Positions 34,564 to 43,333 of a stretch of DNA of 56,160 nucleotides are shown one piece after another. The position numbers and the translations under genes are program-made. The stretch is taken from assembly GCA_002320815.1 (NCBI GenBank), contig DCLA01000041.1:1-56160 (forward strand), read 5' to 3'. How positions within the stretch are numbered: the stretch's first letter is position 1; each line of letters starts with the position of its first letter. The notes under the pieces were generated by a model. The model worked only from the letters and a program-made list of their open reading frames with translations, was not told the DNA's origin and did not search any database. This DNA comes from Myxococcales bacterium UBA1660 (GTDB taxonomy: Bacteria; Myxococcota_A; Polyangia; Polyangiales; Houyiibacteriaceae).

Positions 34564-35448
34564 GTGCGGAGCATGACCGGCTATGGGATCGCGCGGCGCG
34601 AGTTGCCCACCACGGCGACCCGGCTGACGATCGACGTCCGCTCCCTCAACCACCGCTTCCTGGACGTGCGGACCCGCTGCGTGCCCGAGCTCCAGGAGCA
34701 CGTCGCCGCCCTCGAGGCCGTGGTCCGCAAACGACTGCACCGCGGCCGGGTCGAAGTCGGCGTGAAGCTCACCGGGCGCGGTCTCCGCGGTGAGCCCGTC
34801 CTGGACGTCGAGCGCGCCCGGACGGCCTACGCGGAGCTCTGCCGGGTCCGCGACGAGCTCGCGCCGGGCGAGGCGGTGCCCCTGACGCTGCTCGCGTCGG
34901 TCCCCGACCTCTACCGGATCGAGGACAGCGTGGCCCCGGACGCCATCCGCGAGCTCGCGCTCGAGGCCATCGAGGACGCCTGCGACCAGGTGGAGGTGAT
35001 GCGGCTCCGGGAGGGCCAGCACCTCGCCCAGGACCTCTCGGCCCGGCTCGAGGCGATCCGGGCGCGCACCGCCCAGCTGCACGTCCTGACCCCCAGCCTG
35101 GTCGACGGCCACCGGGACAAGATGCGCGAGCGCATCCGGCGGCTCCTCGACGAACAAGGGATGAGCCTCGACGAGGGGCGCCTCGAGCACGAGGTCGCGG
35201 TCTTCGCCGACCGCGCCGACGTCGCCGAGGAGCTGGCGCGCCTGCGCAGCCATTGCGACCAGTTCGTCGACCTGATGCAGAGCACCGGCCCGACCCACGG
35301 CCGGAAGCTCGACTTCCTGCTCCAGGAGATGGCGCGGGAGGTCAACACCATCGGCTCCAAGATCTCCGACGCCGACATCACCCGCCTGGTGGTCGAGATG
35401 AAGGCGGACGTGGAGCGGATGCGCGAACAAGTCCAGAACATCCTCTGA
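34564..35448 (+). CDS. yicC: YicC-family endoribonuclease
   Basis: YicC-type proteins are conserved and have reported RNase activity. The 294-residue protein has the expected start RSMTGYGIARRELPT and the motifs TIDVRSLNHRFLDVRTR, GRVEVGVKL, LTLLASVPDLYRIED and EEQGMSLDEGRLEHEVAVFA-like sequence. It ends with the family segment GRKLDFLLQEMAREVNTIGSK and LVVEMKADVERMREQVQNIL, a very reliable C-terminal signature. It starts with GTG and lies 13 bases before gmk, a common pairing. Confidence 0.94.
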   Translation: MRSMTGYGIARRELPTTATRLTIDVRSLNHRFLDVRTRCVPELQEHVAALEAVVRKRLHRGRVEVGVKLTGRGLRGEPVLDVERARTAYAELCRVRDELAPGEAVPLTLLASVPDLYRIEDSVAPDAIRELALEAIEDACDQVEVMRLREGQHLAQDLSARLEAIRARTAQLHVLTPSLVDGHRDKMRERIRRLLDEQGMSLDEGRLEHEVAVFADRADVAEELARLRSHCDQFVDLMQSTGPTHGRKLDFLLQEMAREVNTIGSKISDADITRLVVEMKADVERMREQVQNIL

Positions 35449-35461
35449 CGCCCCCGGGACC

Positions 35462-36094
35462 ATGACCGACGAGCTCCGACAGAACCCCGAGCCCCTCCTC
35501 TTGATCCTCAGCTCGCCCTCCGGCGCGGGCAAGACGACGCTGACCCAACGGCTCCTGCGCGATTTCTCCAACCGGCTGACCTTCAGCGTCTCGCTCACGA
35601 CCCGGCAGCCGCGACCCAACGAGGTCGACGGCCAGGACTACCACTTCGTCGACGAGGCCGCGTTCCGGGCCAAGGTCGAGGCGGGGGAGCTCGCGGAGTG
35701 GGCCGAGGTCCACGGCAACCTCTACGGGACCAGCGTCTCCGAGATCGAGCGGGCGCGCGCCCAGGGGGCGCAGGCGCTGCTCTTCGACGTCGACTACCAG
35801 GGCGCGCGACAGATCAAGGCCAAGCTCCCCCAGGCGGTCGGCGTGTTCATCCTCCCGCCCTCGATGGCCGAGCTCCGCCGACGGCTCTCCGGGCGCGGCA
35901 CCGAGTCCCCGGAGTCCCTCGAGCGGCGTTTCGCGGCCGCCAAGCGGGAGATCGAGCACTACCCCTTCTTCGACTACCTGGTGCTCAATCAAGAGCTCCA
36001 GCACGCCCTCGCCGAGCTGACCGGGATCATCCACGCCGAGCTCTGCCGCCGGCCCCGGCTGGCGCGCCGTGCCGAGGCCCTCTTGCACGAATGA
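35462..36094 (+). CDS. gmk: Guanylate kinase
   Basis: This enzyme phosphorylates GMP to GDP. The 210-residue protein has the P-loop LSSPSGAGKTTLTQRLL, the GMP-binding segment VSLTTRQPRPNEVDGQDYHF, LFDVDYQGARQIKAKLP and the lid region RRLSGRGTESPESLERR. Length is normal. It follows yicC and its stop overlaps the ATG of the large secreted zincin (ATGA), an unusual partner for a nucleotide kinase. Confidence 0.96.
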   Translation: MTDELRQNPEPLLLILSSPSGAGKTTLTQRLLRDFSNRLTFSVSLTTRQPRPNEVDGQDYHFVDEAAFRAKVEAGELAEWAEVHGNLYGTSVSEIERARAQGAQALLFDVDYQGARQIKAKLPQAVGVFILPPSMAELRRRLSGRGTESPESLERRFAAAKREIEHYPFFDYLVLNQELQHALAELTGIIHAELCRRPRLARRAEALLHE

Positions 36095-37908
36095 TCGGCT
36101 GGCTCGTCCGCGGACTCCGGCCGTGGATGCGGCGCAGCCCGCTGGTGCTCCTGGCCGCCCTCGGAGGCCGCGCCGAGGGCGCCGCTCAGGAGCCTCTCGG
36201 CTTCCGGGACGCCGGCCCTCTGGTCGTGGCGGTCGACGAGGACGACGACGACGAGAACGGCCGCCGGGACCACGAGGACCCGGCAGGCCCCCTCTTCGAC
36301 GCCGTCGCCTTCCAGGCCCGCGGCTCCGGGTGGGCCACGCTCGAGACGCCGGCGGAGCTGGTCGCGCTTCGGGGCGAGCGCCCCCTGGGCCCGACGGCGC
36401 GGATCGCGCTACCGGCCGAGCTCCGGCTCCGGGCCCTCTCCCCGGGCCGGCACACCGTCGTGCTTCGCCAGGGGGCGAACGAAGCCCGGCTCGCGGTCCA
36501 GGCCATTCGGCTCCACTTCGAGGACGGCGCGGGCCCGGTCGATCCGCGAACCCGGGCGCTCCGGCCGTCGTCCCGGATCCCGAACGACGCGGACCTTCCC
36601 CGAGACCCTGGGGCCGCGGAGAGTCCCGACCCGGCCGCCTTCCGGGTGGTCGCGACGGGCGCCGAATCCCTGGCGCGGGAGGGGACCCTCCATGGGCTCC
36701 TGCGCGCCGTGGATGCCGGCGGTCGGCGCGGCCGGCTCCCCGTTCGGCTGCACGCGCGCCCGGACGGGACCTTCGCGTCGCCCTGGCTCCGGCTGGTCAC
36801 CGATCCCCTCGACGCCACCGCGCCCGGCGTCGAAGGGCAGCTCCTGGAGGTCCGGCTCCGGGACGCCGTGGAGGTGGACGTCCACGGGGCGACCCAGAGC
36901 GTGCGGGTCGGGCGTCCGGGGGACGAGGACGGCCCCCTCGCCGCCCGCCGGGCGCGCCTCCGGCTGCACGTCCTCCGGGAGCGCGGTCGAGCGGCGGTGG
37001 GCCGCGACACCGCGACCGCGCGGGCCTGGGCCGCCGACCAGGTGGCCCTCGCGTCCCGGGCCTGGACCCAGTGCCTCGTCGACTTCGAAGCCAGCGAGAT
37101 CCTGGTGCACGACGCGCCACCCCCGGCGCTCCTGAGCTTCGGCGAGCCCGAGGGCTTCCTCGCGGCCGGCGGCGTGGTCCGCTTGCGGGCGAACGGGACC
37201 CCCATCGGTCCGGTCTCCATCCCCTCGGGGAGCACTCCCCTCGACGCCGCGCTCCGGGTCGCGGGCGCGCTGGAGAGCGCCGGGTTCCGGGCGCGAGTGA
37301 CCGTGAACCCCCGGGCCGAGCAGGCGGCGGGGGCGACCGCCGACGTCCTGGTGCACCGGGGCGCCGCGCTGGCCACGCTCACGCCGCCCGAGAGGGGCCC
37401 GCTGACCGACGACCCGCGCCTCCGGGTGGTCATCCCGCGGGTCGATCTGAGCGACGGGCTCCAGGAGTTCGACAACCGCAACGCGACCAGCGGATCCCTC
37501 GAGGAGCGCGCGCTGGTCCTGCCGACCGGGGACGACGACCCGAGCACCATCGAGGTCTACCTCGTGAACCGCTTCACCGGGGAGACCCGGCAGGGCGAGG
37601 CGTTCATCGAGGCCGACGAGGGCGCACTGGTGAACACCGTGATCCTCGACCAGCGGGGCCTCGAGCAGGGCCCGATCGCGCTGACCCACGCGCACGAGCT
37701 CGGCCACGTGCTCCTCGACCACCCCTTCCACCCGGACGACATCAGCGACCCCGCCCCCTGGCGCTTGATGAGCGCCCGGAGCGTGGACCCGACCATCCGC
37801 GGGCCCCGGCGCATCACCGAGGCGGAGTGCGCGCGGGCCCGGGACCGCTCGGGACCGGGCGCCCGACCCGTCCTGCTGGCGCCCCATCCCTCCCCGCGCG
37901 GCCGCTGA
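36091..37908 (+). CDS. Secreted or anchored zincin metalloprotease of unknown family
   Basis: The 605-residue protein begins with an N-terminal hydrophobic segment (PLVLLAALGG) that may be a signal or anchor. Most of the length is beta-rich extracytoplasmic sequence without a recognised domain. Near the C-terminus is LTHAHELGHVLLDHPFHPDD, giving HELGH with catalytic Glu536 (His535, His539), and a following WRLMSA that may be a Met-turn as in metzincins. The third ligand would be His544 or His547, so the HExxHxxGxxH pattern is not strictly met. It overlaps gmk by four bases. I consider protease activity likely; the family is unassigned. Confidence 0.7.
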   Translation: MIGWLVRGLRPWMRRSPLVLLAALGGRAEGAAQEPLGFRDAGPLVVAVDEDDDDENGRRDHEDPAGPLFDAVAFQARGSGWATLETPAELVALRGERPLGPTARIALPAELRLRALSPGRHTVVLRQGANEARLAVQAIRLHFEDGAGPVDPRTRALRPSSRIPNDADLPRDPGAAESPDPAAFRVVATGAESLAREGTLHGLLRAVDAGGRRGRLPVRLHARPDGTFASPWLRLVTDPLDATAPGVEGQLLEVRLRDAVEVDVHGATQSVRVGRPGDEDGPLAARRARLRLHVLRERGRAAVGRDTATARAWAADQVALASRAWTQCLVDFEASEILVHDAPPPALLSFGEPEGFLAAGGVVRLRANGTPIGPVSIPSGSTPLDAALRVAGALESAGFRARVTVNPRAEQAAGATADVLVHRGAALATLTPPERGPLTDDPRLRVVIPRVDLSDGLQEFDNRNATSGSLEERALVLPTGDDDPSTIEVYLVNRFTGETRQGEAFIEADEGALVNTVILDQRGLEQGPIALTHAHELGHVLLDHPFHPDDISDPAPWRLMSARSVDPTIRGPRRITEAECARARDRSGPGARPVLLAPHPSPRGR

Positions 37909-37929
37909 GGCGAGCGGCGGTCGCCGCAG

Positions 37930-37966
37930 GCTCGGAAGAGCGGCTCGGAAGAGCGCTCAGAAGAGC
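37930..37966. repeat. Three tandem copies of a 13-bp GC-rich unit
   Basis: Two exact copies of GCTCGGAAGAGCG (37930-37942 and 37943-37955) are followed by a shorter, imperfect third copy, which runs into the 3' end of radA. Each unit can form a small GCTC/GAGC stem. Confidence 0.6.
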
Positions 37967-39330
37967 TTCTCGAGGGTCTCCGCGAGCGAGCGGACGGCGA
38001 TGATCTGCATCCCCTCGCGCTCGCCGTCGGTCAGGGTCGCGGCGTTGGCTTTGGGCAACACCACCCGCTTGAACCCCAGCTTCCGCGCCTCGGCGATGCG
38101 GGCGCCGGGCCGGGGCACGGCGCGGACTTCGCCCGCGAGCCCGACCTCACCGAAGGCCACGGCGTCGGCCGCGAAGGGCTCGTCGCGGAGGCTGGAGACC
38201 ACCGCGAGCGCTAGCGGCAGGTCCAGCGCGCGCTCGGTGGCCCGCACGCCGCCGGTGGCCGAGGCGAAGACGTCCCGGTCGAGGACCCGGTGGCGGGCGC
38301 GGCGCTCGAGGACCGCCAGCAGGATGGCCAGTCGACTGCCGTCCAGGCCCGTGACCACCCGACGGGGCGCGCCGTAGGCGGCCGGCGCCACCAGGGCCTG
38401 GAGCTCGACCAGCATGGGCCGGCTCGCCTCGGCCGTGGGCGCCACCACCGAGCCGGCCGCGGCCTCGGGCCGCTCGGCCAGGAAGAGCGCGCTGGGGTCC
38501 GGGACCTCACGCAGGCCGGCGCCCTCCATCTCGAAGACACCGATCTCCTGGGCGGGCCCGAAGCGGTTCTTGGTCGCCCGCACGATGCGGAACGCGTGGG
38601 TCGCGTCGCCCTCGAAGGAGAGCACCGTGTCCACCAGGTGCTCCAGGACCTTGGGCCCGGCGATGGCCCCCTCCTTGGTCACGTGGCCGATCAGGAAGAG
38701 CGCGATGCGGCGTCGCTTGGCGAGATCGATGAGCCGCCCCGCGACCGAGCGGAGCTGGGTGACGCTCCCGGGGGCGTTGCCGAGGTCCGAGTCCCGCAGG
38801 GTCTGAATCGAGTCGATGACCGCCACCGCGGGCTCCTCGGCCATCAGCGCCGCCTCCGCGTCCTGGAGCTCGGTGGTGGCCAGGATGGCGACGTCCAGCG
38901 CCCCGGGCGCGTCCAGGCGCCGGGCGCGCAAGGCCACCTGCGAGGCGGACTCCTCCCCGGTCACGTAGAGCGCCGAGGACCCCGAGCGACACAGCGCCGC
39001 CAGCGCCTGCATCAAGAGGGTGGACTTGCCGATGCCGGGATCGCCCCCGAGGAGCACCACGCCCCCGCGCACCGGCCCCCCGCCCAGGGCCCGGTCGAGC
39101 TCGCCGATGCCGGTGGGGAGGCGCTCGGCGTCCTCCATGTCGACCTCGCCCAGGGGCCGCGCCTTGCTGGTGCCGCCGCTCCGCTCCCGGCTGGCCACCG
39201 AGGGGGCCGGCGCCGCCTCCTCCACCGAGTTCCACTCGCCGCAGGTGCCGCAGCGCCCGACCCAGCGGGGATGCGTCGCGCCACAGCTCGCGCAGACGTA
39301 CGCCGGGCCCTTGTTCTTCTTCTTCGCCAC
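37957..39330 (-). CDS. radA: DNA repair protein RadA (Sms)
   Basis: RadA helps process recombination intermediates. The 457-residue protein has a zinc finger (YVCASCGATHPRWVGRC and GTCGEWN), a RecA-like ATPase with Walker A GGDPGIGKSTLLMQ and Walker B VAVIDSIQTL, the RadA-specific KNRFG motif (ATKNRFGPAQEIGVFEM), and a Lon-like C-terminal domain (LDLPLALAVVSSLRD, EVGLAGEVRAVP). I use the GTG at 39328-39330 (VAKKKNKGPAYVC), preceded by AAGGG; an ATG 60 bases upstream would add poorly matching residues. Its stop lies within the 13-bp repeat. Confidence 0.95.
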   Translation of the reverse strand: MAKKKNKGPAYVCASCGATHPRWVGRCGTCGEWNSVEEAAPAPSVASRERSGGTSKARPLGEVDMEDAERLPTGIGELDRALGGGPVRGGVVLLGGDPGIGKSTLLMQALAALCRSGSSALYVTGEESASQVALRARRLDAPGALDVAILATTELQDAEAALMAEEPAVAVIDSIQTLRDSDLGNAPGSVTQLRSVAGRLIDLAKRRRIALFLIGHVTKEGAIAGPKVLEHLVDTVLSFEGDATHAFRIVRATKNRFGPAQEIGVFEMEGAGLREVPDPSALFLAERPEAAAGSVVAPTAEASRPMLVELQALVAPAAYGAPRRVVTGLDGSRLAILLAVLERRARHRVLDRDVFASATGGVRATERALDLPLALAVVSSLRDEPFAADAVAFGEVGLAGEVRAVPRPGARIAEARKLGFKRVVLPKANAATLTDGEREGMQIIAVRSLAETLEKLF

Positions 39331-39390
39331 GGGGCCCTTATCGCACGGCGCCGGGACAGTTTCCTCCCGACGGCCCTCCCCCGAACGCAC

Positions 39391-39420
39391 GACGCCCCGG
39401 CCGCGAGCGGTCGGGGCGTC
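39391..39420 (-). terminator. Strong hairpin after the outer-membrane barrel gene
   Basis: GACGCCCCG pairs with CGGGGCGTC, with a G-T and three further pairs extending inward. It lies just after the stop of the gene at 39443-41455 in its direction of transcription. Confidence 0.55.
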
Positions 39421-39442
39421 GGTCGATCCCGCGAGGGTCGGC

Positions 39443-41455
39443 TCAGAACTGGACGCCGAGGATCAGCCGCATGGACTGGGCGTTCCCGATGTCGATGGCC
39501 GTGCCGTCCCGGGCGCGGGTGTCGCCCGCGGGGAACTCCAACCCGGCCAGGGGGAAGAGCACGCCGTACTGGAAGCTGGCGTAGAAGCCGTCCATCAAGT
39601 CGGGGCCATCCTCGCTCTGGTAGTAGAGCGAGAAGTTCAGCTCGAGGCCGAGGTTCGGGTCGGCGCCGTAGGCCTGGGTCTCCTGGGCGGCGCGGCTGTA
39701 GATCATGTCGGCGCGGACACCGAAGATCTGCCCGAAGGGGTTCTTGATGATGTCGTAGCCGAGACCGGGCTTGAGGTACCAGGCGCCGGCCACCCGCTGC
39801 ATGATGTTCCGCCAGAGGATGAGGTCGACCCGGTAGTTCGGGTGGAACTGGAAGGTGCTCAGGGTCCGGTCGGCGGTCCGCTGGGTGAGCATGTCTTCCT
39901 GCGAGCTCAGGCCGTTCACGTCCTGGTCACCGGTCGCGAAGCCGGTGTAGAGGCGGATGGCGAGCTTGTCGTCGAGGAGTCGGTACTCGCCCTCGAAGGC
40001 GAAGCCGAACTGCCGGACGTCGTAGGGGTCGTCCTCGTAGGTGCCGTTCTGGACGTTGCCGATGGAGCCGAAGATGCCGGCCATCTCGACCTCGAGCCGG
40101 AGCCCGCCCCAGCGGAAGCGGCCCCAGAGGTCGGGCATGAAGAGGTTCGCGTCGCGCTCGACCAGGAAGTAGTCGCCGGTCGAGGGGAAGGCCTCGGTGA
40201 CGCCGGCAGAGCTCCAGGACTGGGTCCGGTACGCGAAGTAGAGCCCGCCCTCGAGGACCCAGCCGCCGCGCTGCAGGCGGGCGTTGGCCTCGTCCTCGTC
40301 CTCCCGGCGCGCGGCGCCGACCACGAACTGCCGGAGGTCGTCCTTGGCGGTTCCGTCCATGGGGAGCGAGCGGAGGTCGTCGGTGGCCGACTGGATGCCC
40401 TGGGCGGCGAAGTCGTAGGCGCCGAAGAAGTGGAAGCCGGCGAACTTGGTCATCAGCATGACCCGGTCGACGTCCGACGAGTAGTCGGAGTCGATGCCGT
40501 CGCCGCCGTTCCAGAGCATGCCGAGACCCCAGTGGTTGCCCATGCGACCGAAGCGGAGCTGGCCGATGCCGCGGTTGGTCACCTCGGCCCAGGCGCGGCG
40601 CACGTAGATGCTGTCCCGGGTGTAGTTCCGGTCGCTCAGGGGCGGGTTCAGGGTCGTGGCAAAGCTGTCCACGGGCACGCCCGGCGCGCCCGGCGTGCGG
40701 GTGTAGCCGGTGGGTCCGCTGTAGGTGCCGACGTCGGGGGTCGAGCCCAGGATCACGTTGTCCAAGGCATCGACCATCATGTGGACCTTCACGTCATCGC
40801 TGAGCGCGATGGTCGGCCGCAGACGGAGCCGCATGTTCGCGAAGCGGAGCTGGTCGCTGGAGTCACAGGGCGAGCTCGCGCCGGCCTCGTCGCCGCGATC
40901 GCAGCCCAGGCCCACGCCGTCGGTGTGGGCGATCCGGCCCGCCGGCACGAAACGCGCGAAGGGCGCGTCGGTGGCGTCGTAGTTGCCGTTGTAGTCCTGG
41001 CCCCGGCCGAGGAAGAAGTTGTCGTAGAGCTCGCCGCGGGCCCGGAAGTACCCGTTGAGGGTCACCACCGAGCGGGGCGCGGTCCAGTTGGCCAGGGTGG
41101 GATCACTCGAGGGGGGCGGCTCGGCCTCGCTGAGCAGGTCCATGTCGTCCGCCGGGGCCGCGTCGACGTCGAGGTCCTCGTCCTCTTCGACGAGCTCTTC
41201 TTCCTCCGTGTCGACGTCGACGTCGGGCATCTCGAGGCTCGGCGGCCGCAGCTGGGCCTGCTCTTCCTCCAGCTCGAGGTCCTCGTCCTCCTCGTCCTCG
41301 TCCAACTCCTCGTCGTCGAGATCCTCGTCGTCCTCGAGGTCTTCCTCGAGTTCCTCCTCGGTCTCGACGGGGGGCTGGGCGTTGGCGGCGCCGGGGGTCA
41401 GGGCCAAGGCCAGGGCGAAGGCCGCCAGAAAACGAACGAAATCCTGCACAAGCAT
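39443..41455 (-). CDS. Outer-membrane beta-barrel protein with acidic N-terminal tail (myxobacterial, TIGR04551-like)
   Basis: The 670-residue protein has a signal peptide (RFLAAFALALALTPGAANAQ) and then about 60 residues of Glu/Asp-rich sequence. The rest is a barrel-like pattern of amphipathic strands rich in Tyr, Trp, Arg and Gly: VTLNGYFRARGELYDNFFLG, QLRFANMRLRLRPTIAL, RRAWAEVTNRGIGQLRFGRM, ending LILGVQF with C-terminal Phe. It resembles the myxobacterial TIGR04551 outer-membrane family and is probably a porin or channel. I use ATG at 41455, preceded by GAGGAAAGAG. Transported substrate is unknown. Confidence 0.8.
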   Translation of the reverse strand: MLVQDFVRFLAAFALALALTPGAANAQPPVETEEELEEDLEDDEDLDDEELDEDEEDEDLELEEEQAQLRPPSLEMPDVDVDTEEEELVEEDEDLDVDAAPADDMDLLSEAEPPPSSDPTLANWTAPRSVVTLNGYFRARGELYDNFFLGRGQDYNGNYDATDAPFARFVPAGRIAHTDGVGLGCDRGDEAGASSPCDSSDQLRFANMRLRLRPTIALSDDVKVHMMVDALDNVILGSTPDVGTYSGPTGYTRTPGAPGVPVDSFATTLNPPLSDRNYTRDSIYVRRAWAEVTNRGIGQLRFGRMGNHWGLGMLWNGGDGIDSDYSSDVDRVMLMTKFAGFHFFGAYDFAAQGIQSATDDLRSLPMDGTAKDDLRQFVVGAARREDEDEANARLQRGGWVLEGGLYFAYRTQSWSSAGVTEAFPSTGDYFLVERDANLFMPDLWGRFRWGGLRLEVEMAGIFGSIGNVQNGTYEDDPYDVRQFGFAFEGEYRLLDDKLAIRLYTGFATGDQDVNGLSSQEDMLTQRTADRTLSTFQFHPNYRVDLILWRNIMQRVAGAWYLKPGLGYDIIKNPFGQIFGVRADMIYSRAAQETQAYGADPNLGLELNFSLYYQSEDGPDLMDGFYASFQYGVLFPLAGLEFPAGDTRARDGTAIDIGNAQSMRLILGVQF

Positions 41456-41484
41456 CTCTTTCCTCGACCCTCGCGGGCCGCCGG

Positions 41485-41514
41485 GGCCTAACACGCCCGA
41501 TCCGGGCCGGTCAA
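41485..41514 (-). promoter_or_regulatory. Candidate promoter of the outer-membrane barrel gene
   Basis: On the minus strand TTGACC (41514-41509) is followed by TTAGGC at 17 bases or TAGGCC at 18, about 30 bases before the ATG. Confidence 0.5.
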
Positions 41515-41623
41515 CGCGGCGGCGCCCGGCTCATTCCCCCACTGCGGGCGGGAGGTGTCGCCGCGGGGTTCCTCGCGGCGCCGTATGGCGAACGTCTCAC
41601 GGTCGGTCTAGCTTGCGCGCCCG

Positions 41624-43333
41624 ATGCGACCCGAAAGCGACGCCGTACACCTCATCCCCCTCGGGGGCCTCGGCGAGGTCGGTATGAACGCCATGATCCT
41701 CGGCACGGAGGAGGGCCGTATCCTCCTCGATTGCGGGGTGACTTTCGCGGGTATGGACCCGGACCTGGGGGTCCGGCCGCTGGGGGTCTCGATCATCCAT
41801 CCGGACTTCGGCGCCCTCCTCGCGCCCCGCCCGGGTGAGCCGGCGGACGTGCTTCGCGCGATCGTGATCACCCACGGGCACGAGGACCACATCGGCGCCC
41901 TGCCCTACCTGCTCCGCGATCTGGAGATGCCCCTGCCGCCGATCTACGGCCCCATCTACGCGCTCGAGCTGGTGAAACAGCGCCTCGGCGAGATGCAGGT
42001 CGAGGCCCCCGCGATGCACGCCATCGAGGTGGGCAAAGTCTTCGAGGCCGGGCCCTTCACCATCGAGCCCTACCACGTGAACCACTCCATCGTGGACGCG
42101 ATGGGGCTCATCTTCCGGACCCCGGCGGGCACCATCGTCCACTCGGGCGACTTCAAGATCGAGGACGTCCCCGCCGACGCGCCCTTCCCGGAGGACCGCC
42201 TGAAGGCGCTCGGGGACGAGGGGGTCGCGCTCCTGATGAGCGACTCCACCAACGTCTTCGCCGAGGGCCGCTCCGGGGACGAGGCCACCGCGGCCGCGGC
42301 GCTCGACGCGCTCATCGCCGAGCAGGAGCAGCGGGTGGTGATCGCGCTCTTCGCGTCGAACGTGCACCGCATGCGGAGCGCCTTCGCCTCGGCCCGCAAG
42401 CATGGTCGCCGGGTCCTGCTCGCGGGTCGCTCGGTCCACAAGCACTTCGAGCTCGCGCGGGAGCTCGGGCACCTGAAGGGCGTCAGCGACCTCCTCGTCC
42501 GCCCGGAGAACGCCCGCAAGGTGCCCCGGCACCAGCTCCTGGTGCTGGCCACCGGCACCCAGGGCGAGCCGCCGGCCGCGCTGGCCAAGTTCGCCCGCGG
42601 CGAGCACCGCGACCTCGACCTGGAGCCCGGCGACACGGTGATCATGTCCTCCCGGGTCATCCCCGGCCTGGAGCGCTCGGTCTTCACCGTCCGGGAGGAC
42701 CTGGCGCGCATCGGCGTCGAGGTGCACCACCGGGCCACCGACCCCGGCGTCCACGTCAGTGGCCACGCCTACCGCGAGGAGCAGCGGATGCTCCTCGAGT
42801 GGCTGCGCCCCAAGAGCTTCCTTCCGGTGCACGGCACCTGGGGGATGCTCCAGGCGCACGCCGAGCTGGCCCGGGAGACCGGCGTCGAGGCCTCTCTCCC
42901 GGTCGAGAACGGGGCCGTCGTCGAGCTCCGGCCGGGCTCGCTCCGGGTCGTGGGCTCGGTGGAGGCCGACCGGGTCTTCATCGCCCACGGCGGGGTCGCC
43001 GTAGACCCGGTGATGCGCCGGGACCGGATGCGCATGAGCGAGCTCGGCCTCGTCGGCGCGGCGCTCCCGGTGGAGGTCCACCGCAAGAAGGGCATCCGCC
43101 TGGTCGGGGAGCCGCGCCTCGAGGCCCGCGGCTTCCTCGGCGAGGACGACGAGGACGAGCTCCTCGACGAGTGCACCGAGTACCTCCGGGACGACTTCCG
43201 CCGTTTCGGTCACGAGGACGGTTCACTGGAGGCCGCCGAGGACCGGGCCCGGCGGGTCATCCGGCGGTTCTTTTGGAAGACCCTCCGCCGCAAGCCCGAG
43301 GTCGTCGCGATGGCCCTCGAGGTCCGGCGGTGA
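41624..43333 (+). CDS. rnj: Ribonuclease J
   Basis: RNase J is a metallo-beta-lactamase-fold nuclease with 5'-exo and endo activity on RNA. The 569-residue protein has the metal-binding HGHEDHIG motif (ITHGHEDHIGALPYLL), HSGDFKIE and LMSDSTNVF. The beta-CASP domain shows VVIALFASNVHRMRSAF and VMLATGTQGE-like LVLATGTQGEPPAALA, and HVSGHAYREEQRML follows. A C-terminal alpha/beta domain ends VVAMALEVRR. A TAGCTT hexamer lies nine bases before the ATG, with no clear Shine-Dalgarno. Its stop overlaps the GTG of a lipoprotein protease. Confidence 0.96.
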   Translation: MRPESDAVHLIPLGGLGEVGMNAMILGTEEGRILLDCGVTFAGMDPDLGVRPLGVSIIHPDFGALLAPRPGEPADVLRAIVITHGHEDHIGALPYLLRDLEMPLPPIYGPIYALELVKQRLGEMQVEAPAMHAIEVGKVFEAGPFTIEPYHVNHSIVDAMGLIFRTPAGTIVHSGDFKIEDVPADAPFPEDRLKALGDEGVALLMSDSTNVFAEGRSGDEATAAAALDALIAEQEQRVVIALFASNVHRMRSAFASARKHGRRVLLAGRSVHKHFELARELGHLKGVSDLLVRPENARKVPRHQLLVLATGTQGEPPAALAKFARGEHRDLDLEPGDTVIMSSRVIPGLERSVFTVREDLARIGVEVHHRATDPGVHVSGHAYREEQRMLLEWLRPKSFLPVHGTWGMLQAHAELARETGVEASLPVENGAVVELRPGSLRVVGSVEADRVFIAHGGVAVDPVMRRDRMRMSELGLVGAALPVEVHRKKGIRLVGEPRLEARGFLGEDDEDELLDECTEYLRDDFRRFGHEDGSLEAAEDRARRVIRRFFWKTLRRKPEVVAMALEVRR

